From Eremothecium cymbalariae DBVPG#7215 (lineage: Eukaryota; Ascomycota; Saccharomycetes; Saccharomycetales; Saccharomycetaceae), in the NCBI RefSeq assembly GCF_000235365.1, contig NC_016451.1:248001-312000 (forward strand): a stretch of 64,000 bases of DNA. Reading direction: 5' to 3'. The position numbers were made by a program, and so were the translations under genes. Below, in pieces: positions 40,213 through 50,477 of the stretch (positions within the stretch are counted from its first letter, which is position 1; each line of letters begins with the position of its first letter). The notes under the pieces were generated by a model. That model searched no databases. It was not told the origin of the DNA and saw only the letters and a list, made by a program, of their open reading frames with translations.

Positions 40213-41589
40213 ATGTCATATCTCAATAATCATGCGGTTGTGATGGATAATGGTACAGGTTTAACGAAGTTGGGTTTCGCAGGAAACGACTCGCCCTCAT
40301 GGATTTTCCCAACAGCCATTGCCACTGCACAACCCTCCAACAGCAGCGGTAAGTCAACTGGAGGAGGTAATACTAGCTCACAATCCCAGGCTAACACCAG
40401 TTCTGGTGTTATAGGGTCATATTTTGGAAATTCTACATCAGCGACGTCTTTTAATAACTTTGCTTCATCGCTGCTCCTCTCAAATAATTTAGCTGGCAAG
40501 AGAGGTACGGAAGATCTAGACTTTTATATTGGCAACGAAGCACTTACTGCTGCACAAGGACCAGCATATTCGTTGAGTTATCCAATCAAGCATGGGCAGG
40601 TTGAAAATTGGAATCATATGGAAAGATTTTGGGAGAATTCTATTTTCAAATACCTGAGGACGGAGCCAGAAGATCACTTCTTCCTATTAACTGAACCGCC
40701 ATTAAACCCTCCAGAAAACAGGGAACAAGTTGCTGAAATCTTTTTCGAGTCGTTTAACTGTGCTGGATTGTATATTGCTGTACAAGCTGTTCTTGCGCTT
40801 GCCGCATCCTGGACTTCCTCGAAGGTTACTGATAGGTCTTTGACAGGGACTGTTATAGATTCAGGTGATGGTGTTACACACGTTATACCTGTTGCAGAGG
40901 GCTATGTGATTGGATCAGCTATCAAAAATATACCAATTGCTGGTAGGGATATAACCTTATTTATCCAATCGCTATTGAGAGAGCGCGGTGAAGTCGATAC
41001 CTCTCTAAAAACAGCTGAACGTATTAAGCAAGAGTACTGTTACGTCTGCCCAGATATTGTCAAGGAATTTAACAAGTTTGACAGGGATGTTGGGAAGTTT
41101 TCACAATTCATCATTGAAAACCAAGGAAAGACTCAGAAAAAGATTGTTGATGTTGGATACGAAAGGTTTTTGGCTCCTGAAATATTCTTCAACCCGGAGA
41201 TCGCATCTTCAGACTTTCTTACCCCATTACCAACCATTGTTGACCATACAATCCAGGCTTGTCCAATTGATGTTCGCAAAGGTCTTTACAGCAATATTGT
41301 ATTGTCTGGTGGATCTACGATGTTTAAGGATTTCGGTCGTCGTCTACAGAGAGATTTGAGATCCATTGTTAATGATCGAATTGCCCAAAGTGAATTGTTA
41401 AGCGGCACAAAGTCCACCGGTGTCGACGTACAGGTTATTTCCCATAGAAGACAAAGAAATGCTGTGTGGTTTGGTGGCTCATTGTTAGCACAGACAGCCG
41501 AATTTAAAAGTTACTGCCATACAAAGAGAGATTACGAAGAATACGGTCCTGAAATTGTTAGAAACTTCAGCTTATTTAATATGTTGTGA
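40213..41589 (+). CDS. ARP3: Actin-related protein 3 (Arp2/3 complex)
   Basis: A 458-residue actin-fold protein; S. cerevisiae Arp3 (YJR065C) has 449. It is a nucleating subunit of the Arp2/3 complex that builds branched actin at cortical patches for endocytosis. Start [30 protein letters not shown] includes phosphate loop 1 (DNGTG), and phosphate loop 2 is [12 protein letters not shown] Ser/Gly/Asn-rich insertion at about residues 40-95, ending before [15 protein letters not shown], is the yeast-type Arp3 insert. The C-terminus is FSLFNML. Convergent with CCT5. Confidence 0.97.
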   Translation: MSYLNNHAVVMDNGTGLTKLGFAGNDSPSWIFPTAIATAQPSNSSGKSTGGGNTSSQSQANTSSGVIGSYFGNSTSATSFNNFASSLLLSNNLAGKRGTEDLDFYIGNEALTAAQGPAYSLSYPIKHGQVENWNHMERFWENSIFKYLRTEPEDHFFLLTEPPLNPPENREQVAEIFFESFNCAGLYIAVQAVLALAASWTSSKVTDRSLTGTVIDSGDGVTHVIPVAEGYVIGSAIKNIPIAGRDITLFIQSLLRERGEVDTSLKTAERIKQEYCYVCPDIVKEFNKFDRDVGKFSQFIIENQGKTQKKIVDVGYERFLAPEIFFNPEIASSDFLTPLPTIVDHTIQACPIDVRKGLYSNIVLSGGSTMFKDFGRRLQRDLRSIVNDRIAQSELLSGTKSTGVDVQVISHRRQRNAVWFGGSLLAQTAEFKSYCHTKRDYEEYGPEIVRNFSLFNML

Positions 41590-41832
41590 TATTCATCCTA
41601 ATCGTCGAAGTTCGGGCTCACTATTCTTGTGTATGTGTGTAGAGGTATATGTGTTGAAAACACTTCAGCACTATTAATAAACACATGTATATTAGCGTTA
41701 TCTGTACTTTGTTATCAAAAGTTGGCGTACGTGTAATGATCTTTGAATAATGTCATTCAATAGACGAAGTTATTTCTATATGCTGTGATATACATTATTA
41801 TACAGAAGGTAGAATAACGTTCTGCCCGAATA

Positions 41833-43515
41833 TTAGTATTCGTCTTTCCCACTAATAATGACATTATCAATCTTCAAGATCATTCTACACAATTCAGTAG
41901 CCAACAAAATTTGCTGCTTTTTGCCAATTAATGGATCTACCACAAACAAATCTTTCATATTCGTTGTACCCTTACCTAAACAGTCCACACCCATAGTAGA
42001 CACACCTTCCTTTATTTGTTTGCTCTTCAAGGAAGACAAGGTTTCAATTGGATCTAAGCCAGAAATCTCTGCCAAAATCATAGGAATGGAATCCAAAGCT
42101 TGCGAGAATGCACGATAAGCATATTGATCAATCCCACGCTGTTTATCAGCCTCGTTTGCAACTGCTACAGACATGGCGACCTCTGCTGCGCCTCCACCGT
42201 AGACGACCCTAGAATCGCGGATAAGGTTCCGCACAACACACAACGAATCATGCAACGCACGCTTTGCTTCATCTACAATCATCTTATTAGAACCTCTGAT
42301 AAAACATGTGACAGTTTTACTGTTGGAACATTCTTCGATGACTAGCATTCGGTCCCTGGTAGTGCCAAATTCCAGTTCGCGAATTATACCACAGGTACCA
42401 AGCTTGTCACTAGACAAGTCTTGGAAACGTGGAACAATACGACCATTCGTTGCAATTGCAATCAACTCCAACTCTTGGCCACCGACCCATCTTACTGCTG
42501 GTAATTCATTTTGCAGTAGAAGATGGTTTGCCTCATCATCAAAACCCCACTGACAAATAACCACATCTGCACCAGATTCTTTAACATAGTCAATCATTTC
42601 CTTAAATTTATCCTGTTCGTAGGTCTGCAATTTTTGGTATTCTTCTACTGATGATATGTCTAATTTGTGCTTTGTCTTTGGCTTAGGTGGTTCGAATGGA
42701 CACGTTAGGATGGCCAACTTCACACCGTCGCTGCCATCCTTTGGAGTAACTGCCTTGGGCATTTGTGGATGGGAAAAGTCCTTGTCGACAACGACACCGT
42801 GAATCAATTGTGAATCATTCAACGAGCCACCTACACGGCCCTCGAGTTTGATCAAGTCGAATTCAACATCCTTACGCTTTGCATCCATCACAGTGGTGAC
42901 AGCATCCACAGCCATTTGTGCAAACTTGTCATGCTCTTTAGAAACAATCTTCGAACCAAGAGACGTCTTAGCAGCCTTAAATAGGTGGTCTTTGAAAGAA
43001 CTTTCATCGAGAGAAATATCGTCAGAGTGCTTTTCCAAATGGGTTACGGCAATTTTGGCCGCATCGTTAAACCCATTTGCAATCTTAATTGGATGAATAC
43101 CCTTTTCAATCAATTCTAATGCCTGATCCAGCAACGCGCCAGCTAAGACAACTACACCAGTAGTACCATCACCGATCTCATCGTCCTGTGACTTCGAAAG
43201 CTGCACCAAAAGCTTTGCAATCTCATTGTCTAACTCCATTTGAGATAGAATGGTAGCCCCATCATTCGTAATTGTGATTTCCCCATCTGGCGAAATCAAG
43301 ATTTTATCAAGACCACGAGGACCTAAAGAAGTTTTAATAATCGACGCAACTGCTCTAGCAGCCAGTATATGTGACTTCTTCGCCTCTAGACCGTGCTGTC
43401 TCTTCTTATTACCTTGATCCTTAACAATAATAAATGGTCTGCCCATCTCATCCTGAGCAACAATTGCGTTCGAAAAATCCGGCATAGGCATAACCTGCTG
43501 TTGAGGGTGAGCCAT
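41833..43515 (-). CDS. CCT5: Chaperonin CCT/TRiC subunit epsilon
   Basis: A 560-residue group II chaperonin subunit; S. cerevisiae Cct5 (YJR064W) has 562. The hetero-oligomeric TRiC ring folds actin and tubulin. Motifs: [20 protein letters not shown], the ATPase segment [16 protein letters not shown] and the family-conserved [13 protein letters not shown] near the C-terminus. The N-terminus, with a Gln-rich MAHPQQQ, is typical of Cct5 orthologues. A Reb1-type site, CCGGGTAA at 43665-43672, lies about 150 bp upstream of the start. Confidence 0.97.
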   Translation of the reverse strand: MAHPQQQVMPMPDFSNAIVAQDEMGRPFIIVKDQGNKKRQHGLEAKKSHILAARAVASIIKTSLGPRGLDKILISPDGEITITNDGATILSQMELDNEIAKLLVQLSKSQDDEIGDGTTGVVVLAGALLDQALELIEKGIHPIKIANGFNDAAKIAVTHLEKHSDDISLDESSFKDHLFKAAKTSLGSKIVSKEHDKFAQMAVDAVTTVMDAKRKDVEFDLIKLEGRVGGSLNDSQLIHGVVVDKDFSHPQMPKAVTPKDGSDGVKLAILTCPFEPPKPKTKHKLDISSVEEYQKLQTYEQDKFKEMIDYVKESGADVVICQWGFDDEANHLLLQNELPAVRWVGGQELELIAIATNGRIVPRFQDLSSDKLGTCGIIRELEFGTTRDRMLVIEECSNSKTVTCFIRGSNKMIVDEAKRALHDSLCVVRNLIRDSRVVYGGGAAEVAMSVAVANEADKQRGIDQYAYRAFSQALDSIPMILAEISGLDPIETLSSLKSKQIKEGVSTMGVDCLGKGTTNMKDLFVVDPLIGKKQQILLATELCRMILKIDNVIISGKDEY

Positions 43516-43873
43516 CGTTCAATATAGAGCTGCCTGACACCGTACCGTAGATGTTATATATCCGATGTTTCAGTTCAGGTTATGTGCATCTATGGCGTCA
43601 AAGTTTGCCACCAAAGCCTGGTTTTAAAAGTTCAGTTTTTTTTAAAATCTTGCCATCGAGAAATCCGGGTAACGAGAAAAGGAAGAAACGAGATTCATGT
43701 AAAGGTTCGACCGATGTCTCTTCTCTACTCACTAGAGAGGGCGGCAGAGTCCCACAGTCTTTTGTTAAAACCATTTATCCTATTGTACAAGTAATCGGAC
43801 AATCTATCTATATATCTATATATATCTCTATATGCAAGGGTGTTTGCCTGAACAGGCAGCATAAGGAAGAACT
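43516..43873. promoter_or_regulatory. CCT5 promoter and RPA12 3' region
   Basis: 358 bp upstream of CCT5. It holds the Reb1-type site CCGGGTAA at 43665-43672 and a TATCTATATATCTATATATC run near 43804-43830. No gene seen. Confidence 0.5.
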
Positions 43874-44251
43874 TCAGTTATTAGTTCTGAACCTGTAGCC
43901 ACAAGAAGTGCAGGTGTAAAAGACGGTAGCACCTTCATCCGCCGACCTCAGCTGTAACGTGTGATAGTGCATTTCGTCGTTGGAGCACTGGGGACATTTT
44001 TCTTTGATAGTGGCGCCATCCTTTAGTTCATTCTTTTTAAGTGTAGTCTTTACAACAGATTTCTTCGACCTGAGTGACGAGGGGAAAGCATCATCGGCAG
44101 TGTAGGTCACGACCTTCAGGTTCGAGAAGGAGCTTTTAGGATAGCGAGCATCGCATTGCGAACAGGAGATGTCATTGCCTGAAACAGTCGATGGGTTGTC
44201 CAAAAGATTACCGCAATCTAGGCAGAAGAGTAGGGAACCAACAGCGGACAT
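43874..44251 (-). CDS. RPA12: RNA polymerase I subunit A12
   Basis: A 125-residue protein, the same length as S. cerevisiae Rpa12 (YJR063W). It supports RNA cleavage and termination by polymerase I. The N-terminal zinc ribbon has CLDC and CSQC, and the C-terminal TFIIS-like ribbon has CPQC and CTSC. The catalytic acidic hairpin motif RSADEGATVFY, in which Asp-Glu promotes transcript cleavage, is intact. The frame opens upstream to a GTG, but MSAVGSLLFC at 44251 is the conserved start. Confidence 0.96.
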   Translation of the reverse strand: MSAVGSLLFCLDCGNLLDNPSTVSGNDISCSQCDARYPKSSFSNLKVVTYTADDAFPSSLRSKKSVVKTTLKKNELKDGATIKEKCPQCSNDEMHYHTLQLRSADEGATVFYTCTSCGYRFRTNN

Positions 44252-44567
44252 ATCAGGAGTTGTGTGAAAAATAAAAAACACGGGCTTACCTTTGGGTTCC
44301 ACAAGTTGTTCTTGTTGTTGCTTGTGCTGCTGCTGCTGCTGCTAACTAATTATGAAAGGACTGGTAGTGTGCGTGAGAATTGGCCGTTTATTCTCTCCTT
44401 CCTCTGTAACCTGCAAAATTGGAAAATTTTATGCCATCTCACATCGTCAAACATGACCAACACACTCGACCTACTAAATAGCAGTCAACAGGACCCCTAC
44501 ACGAAACGCCGGACTTCATCACATCAGCGGCTTCAGGCTGCGGCTTCCTATGATACGAGCATCTGCA
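44252..44567. other. RPA12 upstream region with short CTG repeat
   Basis: 316 bp. It contains six GCT units (44326-44343) next to TTGTTG runs and a TGGAAAATTTTA motif near 44420, which is close to an RRPE. A plus-strand open frame (ATG 44453) overlaps the next minus-strand ORF but has no family features. Confidence 0.4.
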
Positions 44568-45014
44568 TTACGACCATCCATACCGCTGTTTGGAATCCTG
44601 CTTGCTCTTTTGCCAACGCTGGTTACGTTCCTGCAAGGCTTCCTTGTTGCGTTCCGCGTGCGCGATTAAAGACGAAAGCTGGTTATTACGATCCCTGTTC
44701 CCGTAAATCCGCTGTTGACCGTTGTCAAACGACCTCTGGGAGCCTATTTCCTGCGAACTCCCCAAACCATGAACTTTCGTTGACCCATACTCCCTTTCAA
44801 CTCCTTCTTCCCACCACCCGGAACCATCCCCTGCACTAACACCAGATCTGGGCGCTAACTCACACACAGCAACATTACCCGGCGCTGTACCTGGCATCTT
44901 GTTTGCTGTTGTTCTTGTTGTTGTTTTCGTCGTTGTTGTTGTCGTCATCGTTGTTAGAGGATACTCATCTCGCCGATTATAACCTGCCTCGAATACCATA
45001 GTCTCCATAGCCAT
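44568..45014 (-). CDS. Hypothetical protein, unrecognised
   Basis: An ATG-started frame of 148 residues that I do not recognise. The N-terminus is MAMETMVFEAGYNRRDEYP, followed by a Thr-rich run (about residues 21-37), a Gly/Ser-rich middle and a charged, Gln/Arg-rich C-terminal segment (SLIAHAERNKEALQERNQRW) that looks like a helix. Other ATGs at 45008 and 44999 are possible starts. It occupies the place of NTA1 (YJR062C) in S. cerevisiae gene order but shows no resemblance to an amidase. It could be a fast-evolving small gene or a chance ORF; a plus-strand frame overlaps it. Confidence 0.35.
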   Translation of the reverse strand: MAMETMVFEAGYNRRDEYPLTTMTTTTTTKTTTRTTANKMPGTAPGNVAVCELAPRSGVSAGDGSGWWEEGVEREYGSTKVHGLGSSQEIGSQRSFDNGQQRIYGNRDRNNQLSSLIAHAERNKEALQERNQRWQKSKQDSKQRYGWS

Positions 45015-46831
45015 AGCTCTGATCAGTAATGCAGTCAATACACTTTGATCCTTTACCACTATACTGTTTTATTACTGAACCGTTCGCAGGATAAGTACAC
45101 TACATATCGCAGTTGGTCTTCTACCGGGACAAAAACGGCAAAATCAACAGCTCCACGCCGCAGGCCGCCGCCCGTCCTTCTGTACGGAGGGACGCCCGCT
45201 TATTCCTATAATGCAAAAAACATATCAAAGTGTGCCAGGTAAGATCCTAGTGATCTATATTGTGACACCCGCAGATATTTGCACTTAGCCCTTATCGTCT
45301 CTAGGTCCGCTTCCCCAGTCCTGGATACCCTACACCAAAGATCATTCTGCGCTGTCCTTTAGACGTTCAGCCTAGTGGCCAAAGGGTGTTTTCTGCCGCG
45401 ACACTCCATGTGCCGGGTAACGCAGGGTTTGCCGCAAGGTGCCTTTGTGGTTGCCTGTCTACAAAGCCCGCTGGCCGGGGGCCACTACATGTATGAGTTG
45501 TATAGATCCGGTAAGTCCAGACCATTTCAGATGGATGGTCTATATTGAAATTATTCTAAGGACTGGAAAGGAAAGAAGCGTGTGTTCTGGCTCCTGTTCT
45601 GACTGTGGCTTGTTCACACGCTCTGCGTGAGACTAGGTATGTGACAGCCGTGTAGTGTGGAAAGTTGGATTTATATGACGAATTCTGATCGATGGAATTT
45701 TAGTGAAGCTCTCGATCCCCAACATCTCGACTCTGGACCCCCAAGGGTCCAGAGTCGAGATGTTGAGAGGCCGAGATCGATCTCTCGAGCGTTCGGCTTC
45801 AACCCTCGGGCGCCCACAAAGCCCCGTAGGTATGTCACAAACAAGGAAACGGTTGATCATACACACACACTGTAGCATCTTATCTGTGTGGTGGGTAGGT
45901 AATGCAGGAGTTTCGGATATGAAAATGTCGCGAGAATGCTGGCAAAAAGTCAGACTCGCAGGTGCTTTAGAGGACTATATAGGGAAGTAGACCCTGACCC
46001 ACTGAATAAAAAAAATACGAATGCCATACAATGGTGCAGGGATTTCACCCAGTGCACCAGCAGCTTACAACTTTATTTTTTTCCCGTTTCCCTTGATATC
46101 TTTAACATTAAGGCATTTTTGCCCGAACCAGGCAACGTAAAAGGACCAAAATGACCCGTCTGGAATTTTGCATGTGGAATGTTTCAGGAAACACTCTACT
46201 ATCTCTCTTGTTTGAGCTTTTTTTTCATGACTGGTGGACTGTAAGGCTAGAATAGATTTTGGCAATGCAAGCAATTTTCTTTGATGCATATGTGTTGTTT
46301 TTTCGTATCGTTGGGCTAAACGACAGTACGTCAGCAGCTATATTATATAACGTAATCATAGAAACCCGGATCTTAGTTACCCTTCGAGATATAAACTGTG
46401 TTTTTTTTGCATTCATATTTAGAATATTCAAGTGGGGCTCGTTGGAACAAGTGAATCCAGGGGTTTTATAGGGAATTTCAGGAGTTATTATTTAGCGACA
46501 GCGCATTTTTATGCTTTAACGGTTTAATTTTTTGGTTTTTTTGATTTGATTTTCTGAAATTCCTCCGATCAGCAGTTAAATGCAGCAGGGTGGTCCTTAA
46601 AAAGTTTCATAAGCAGTATAAAATAAAATATTTACTAAATAAATAATATATATATATTATAATTTAACATTATCCCCCCTTATACATATATTATTGATAT
46701 GGTTAGGTATATTGTCTGGTGTTTGTGAAGGAAAAGTTGGGGCGCTGCACAAAAGCATATATATAACATTTATACATACAATCACATTTATTTTCATTTT
46801 ATTCATTACAGGATCTTATAAACCACGGGAT
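45015..46831. other. 1.8-kb gene-poor region with strong hairpin
   Basis: No convincing coding sequence between the hypothetical ORF and the MNN4-like gene. It contains a Reb1-type site CCGGGTAA (45413-45420), a perfect 21-bp inverted repeat (45720-45765), a smaller stem GGTGCAGGG/CCC-ag-TGCACC (46033-46058) and an AT-rich stretch just upstream of the MNN4-like gene (46618-46690). Overlapping 72-81-codon frames on both strands near 45.65-45.88 kb simply mirror the inverted repeat. Confidence 0.5.
45720..45765. repeat. Perfect 21-bp inverted repeat with 4-nt loop
   Basis: The left arm 45720-45740 is the exact reverse complement of the right arm 45745-45765, with loop CCAA. Beyond the arms, imperfect symmetry continues: TGAAGC and TCTCGATC to the left (45700-45716) are echoed in reverse at 45772-45805, where GAGATCGATCTC (45773-45784) is itself a palindrome. 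This is far stronger than expected by chance. Confidence 0.95.
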
Positions 46832-49800
46832 ATGTTGAGGTATAGAAGGTCTCCGGTGGTAGTGTTCATCTGTTCCATCACAATATCCTTCTATTTGATT
46901 TTGCTTCTGTCTTCGGCGGAAAAGTTGCATGCCGCTCGTTCGGTTTTGATGATTGAGGATGAGAGTGGAGCTAATTATTTGCAGGCCATCTGGGAATCAT
47001 CGAAGGCGTTGGTGGTTGGTGATGATGGTGAGTTTCGACAAAGTGATTCGAACAAATATTTACCGACAGTGGTATCCCCCCGAAATTATTTAGTGCGTGA
47101 TGATATATTGTCGGTGGTGCCCGATAAGACTTTAAATCCCGAGACCATTGCATCGTTTTATATGAATTGGCGGTTCCAAACCAAGGTGGAGTATCGAATG
47201 CCATACAGACTAGTCAAGAACTTTTTGGCCAGAGCTAGTAATGCGGCGCAGAAGATCGATGTGTTGTCTGCGTTATTTAGCTCGAAGACAGGGGACATTC
47301 GTGACAGGAAAGGCAGTATTATCAGCAAGGGTTATTATAAAGATGACAATGGCAAAAATAACAACAGTAGTAGCCTCGCTACTGAATTTCTATTAAAGAC
47401 ATATGATTACGATCCTCGATTAACAATGGCGGTTTACAGTGATACAATAACCAACCGTTTGAAAAATGGGATACCGTTGCCAGATATTTATGTACCGTTT
47501 AGCTGGTATGACTGGGCAGATCTTTCGATCTTAAATGATTTCATTGATCTTCCTCAGAACGAGAAGCCGAATCATACATGGGTTGTGAATGATTACTTTT
47601 CGGTAGAACAGCTTTTCCACTATGAGCAAAAGTTTGGGCGCAGGTTATTTGATCAAGATCGTAATAGGGGTCTCGCTTGCTACCATTTTAATAAAAATAG
47701 TGGAAGTGTATTATTAAATCATGTGGATAATGTTGCTGGTAATTATTGCGAAACAAGCCAGAATCCACTTTTGCCGGGATTTCAATGCTTTTCTATACTC
47801 CCCACGGCGAGACCAGAAGTGTATCGGTTGCAGGCTAGATCCAAACTTTATTCGGATGGTCCGATACCCGTATCCCTTGTATTCTTGAACCGGAACGGCC
47901 CTGCTATTCAAGTGCAAGTTAACAATTCTTCGCCATTGCACGAAGACGGTACGCCAAGAAATCTATTGTTTAATGGTTTGCTAGAAGAATACTTCAAACG
48001 CCAAATTAAACAGTATCCAAATATTCCAGATGGAGACTTCACCTTTGACCATCTTGAGCCATTTGTAGATATGATTTCGAATAACACCAAGAAGTACTCG
48101 GAGGAGCCATTAAAATCGCCGGAATACCGGTTAGAGCTCGATCCCTCTGACTTTGAGTTTAATGCTGTCGAAAAGGTGCGCGAATTAGAGGCGAATTATG
48201 AAAAGCTAAACCAACACCAAAGGAATTATCTAGCCTCCTTAAGGAATTCACTACACATACATTTTGCTGATTGTGAGAAGTTTTTCAGAGAGGCCAGAGA
48301 CAGTACCAACTATGTGCATCTTGGGCATCATTTTGATGCTCGTTTTTTCCATGGAATAGTAGAAGACACCGAAATGCGGGCTCGTTTGGATGCGATTGTC
48401 CGGGCATGGCTGTCATTCACTATGAATAATAATTTAACCTCATGGCTATCTCATGGAACTTTGTACGGTTGGCTATATAACGGGTTAGCGTTCCCATGGG
48501 ATCGAGATCATGATATGCAGATGCCAATCACGCATCTAAACAAACTTGCAGAGTTTTATAATCAATCAGTAGTGGTTGAGGATCCTCGATTCGGCAATTC
48601 CAGATATTTTATCGATGTCACTTCATCCATAACCTCACGAGTGCATGGAAATGATAGAAACAACATAGATGCAAGATTCATCGACGTTGATTCGGGTCTT
48701 TATATTGATATTACGGGATTAAGTGTATCAAGTGAGGCTATAGATGACGATTTCAACTGGTTGGCTGAAAAGTTCAGACGAGAATACAATGCATCCACCC
48801 CTTTTTATTCTGATCCAAGTTTCATGCCTGGAATTACGAATTTAACCCCTCTCCAGTTGTTAGAGAAGGAGATGAAGGAGCAAGGTGGCAACGTCAGCCT
48901 GGATCGCTATGAATTTCTAACCAATCTAGATGAAGAAATTAATAGCTCCAGTGGTGTTTATGAAGACTTAACGATTGAACAACGCTATAGTCTTAATAAA
49001 AACATTCAAGTTTACAATTGTAGGAACAGACATTTTAATACCTTTTGGGAGCTTTCACCTTTGAGGTTGACGCTTTTCCACGGTATGCCTGCATACGTAC
49101 CAAATATGCCTGTCAAGATTCTAAAATCTGAGTACCGTGTTCCTAAAGAATACGGAGCATTGGATTTCGAAGGTAAAGAATTCATACCAGAATTGAGATT
49201 ATGGCTTGATTCTGAGGAGGTGAACAGAGCTACTAATTTCGATGGCACGTCATCGAATGCACAACACTGTATTCCACGTACGCATCTAGGTAAGCTCTCA
49301 CACCTGGAATTCAAAGAGGTATTACAAAACATAGCATCCCTTCCTGAACTTGAGGATATACTGAGTGTAATATGGAATACAAATAAACTTACTGCAATTA
49401 GGCAGAAGGAAATAGAGTTGATGTACGATGATAATTTGGACGGAAAGAAAAAGGCTGATATGTTGGCTCGCTTTCAAAACCTGTTTGAATTTGGGGTATA
49501 CAAAGACGTTTTTCAGGAAAGGATGGAAAGGAATATTTGGACTCATATGTTACTTCATAGTGAAGTACCATTTCATGAAATCTTAAAATCCATAATGTCT
49601 CGGAAAGAAGACCTGTTCCATGAATTGTTCCGCTGGAATTCGCATTTTGCGTCCAGAGAAGTTAATTGGAACTTGAACGGCACTGACGAATCTGAAGATC
49701 AATCTACATCTGACATAAACCTTAATTCTTTTGGGAAACAATTCTTCATTATGGGTCACTTGCAATATAACGGGATTTTCGACGCTGATGCGATAGATAA

Positions 49801-50155
49801 GGGGCAATCTCTCGAAGAGGTGTATCATACGGAAGATGAAAATAAATATAAAGAGCTCTACCAATCTAGGGTTCTGAATGAAGAAAAGCAGCGTATGGAG
49901 CAAGAAGAGAAACTTTTAAAGGAAGAGGAGCGCAAGAAGAAGGAAGAAGAAGCTCAGAAGATGAAGGAAGAATATAATCGTCAAAAGGAAGCACAACTGC
50001 AATTAAAGCAGAAAGAGTTAGAATCAAAGGAAGATGATCTTAGAAAGAAGGAAAGTGACTTACGTATGAAAGAGGAACATGAGAAGATAAAGCAGGAGGA
50101 GCTGAGGAAGAAAGAGAAAGAGTTGGATGTTAAAGAGGAGCAGGTGAAGGAATAG
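46832..50155 (+). CDS. MNN4: Mnn4/Yjr061w-family mannosylphosphate transfer protein
   Basis: A 1107-residue type II Golgi protein needed for adding mannosylphosphate to cell-wall mannans. The short basic cytosolic tail MLRYRRSP is followed by one membrane anchor (about residues 9-29). The LicD/fukutin-type nucleotidyltransferase-like domain is centred on WLSHGTLYGWLYNG (538-551) and PWDRDHDMQMP, with D557, D559 and D561. The last ~100 residues are a Lys/Glu-rich coiled coil, like the KKKKEEEE tail of Mnn4. S. cerevisiae has MNN4 (YKL201C, 1178) and YJR061W (935); this single gene stands for both. The open frame extends upstream only from a TTG, so the ATG at 46832 is used. Confidence 0.9.
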   Translation: MLRYRRSPVVVFICSITISFYLILLLSSAEKLHAARSVLMIEDESGANYLQAIWESSKALVVGDDGEFRQSDSNKYLPTVVSPRNYLVRDDILSVVPDKTLNPETIASFYMNWRFQTKVEYRMPYRLVKNFLARASNAAQKIDVLSALFSSKTGDIRDRKGSIISKGYYKDDNGKNNNSSSLATEFLLKTYDYDPRLTMAVYSDTITNRLKNGIPLPDIYVPFSWYDWADLSILNDFIDLPQNEKPNHTWVVNDYFSVEQLFHYEQKFGRRLFDQDRNRGLACYHFNKNSGSVLLNHVDNVAGNYCETSQNPLLPGFQCFSILPTARPEVYRLQARSKLYSDGPIPVSLVFLNRNGPAIQVQVNNSSPLHEDGTPRNLLFNGLLEEYFKRQIKQYPNIPDGDFTFDHLEPFVDMISNNTKKYSEEPLKSPEYRLELDPSDFEFNAVEKVRELEANYEKLNQHQRNYLASLRNSLHIHFADCEKFFREARDSTNYVHLGHHFDARFFHGIVEDTEMRARLDAIVRAWLSFTMNNNLTSWLSHGTLYGWLYNGLAFPWDRDHDMQMPITHLNKLAEFYNQSVVVEDPRFGNSRYFIDVTSSITSRVHGNDRNNIDARFIDVDSGLYIDITGLSVSSEAIDDDFNWLAEKFRREYNASTPFYSDPSFMPGITNLTPLQLLEKEMKEQGGNVSLDRYEFLTNLDEEINSSSGVYEDLTIEQRYSLNKNIQVYNCRNRHFNTFWELSPLRLTLFHGMPAYVPNMPVKILKSEYRVPKEYGALDFEGKEFIPELRLWLDSEEVNRATNFDGTSSNAQHCIPRTHLGKLSHLEFKEVLQNIASLPELEDILSVIWNTNKLTAIRQKEIELMYDDNLDGKKKADMLARFQNLFEFGVYKDVFQERMERNIWTHMLLHSEVPFHEILKSIMSRKEDLFHELFRWNSHFASREVNWNLNGTDESEDQSTSDINLNSFGKQFFIMGHLQYNGIFDADAIDKGQSLEEVYHTEDENKYKELYQSRVLNEEKQRMEQEEKLLKEEERKKKEEEAQKMKEEYNRQKEAQLQLKQKELESKEDDLRKKESDLRMKEEHEKIKQEELRKKEKELDVKEEQVKE

Positions 50156-50477
50156 AGCATCAGACAATTAAATGAATGAGGGAGTTAATAATAATAAGGT
50201 TGACATTTGGATGCAACAACAATATGGAGACAAATCATACTGAATCACAACATGAGATGCATAGCCGATGAATAACTGTATTCAATTTATTATCGATTGT
50301 AAAAATTTTCCAACACAATGTTGAATATGTATTAATATCAGAAATTTTTTTTTGGCACATGTGTATAGAGTACTACAACATATCTAATGAACACGTTCTT
50401 ATCGTTTCACACACCTAACATGAACCGTAAGCAAAACTCCCTAAATAATCAAATTTCAACCTCCTTGCCGAAGTAAA
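50156..50477. other. Convergent 3' region of MNN4-like and HAK1
   Basis: 322 bp between two stop codons, AT-rich, with no gene. TATGTATTAATAT near 50325 and AT-rich runs are typical of yeast polyadenylation regions for both strands. Confidence 0.5.

Noticed and set aside
44264..44839. 191-codon plus-strand frame opposite RPA12 5' region and the orphan ORF
   Set aside because: It begins with GTG; the Leu-rich start comes from the CTG repeat, and the rest lacks protein character.
45633..45878. 81- and 72-codon overlapping frames on opposite strands
   Set aside because: Both read through the 45720-45765 inverted repeat, so their similar open frames are a consequence of the symmetry.
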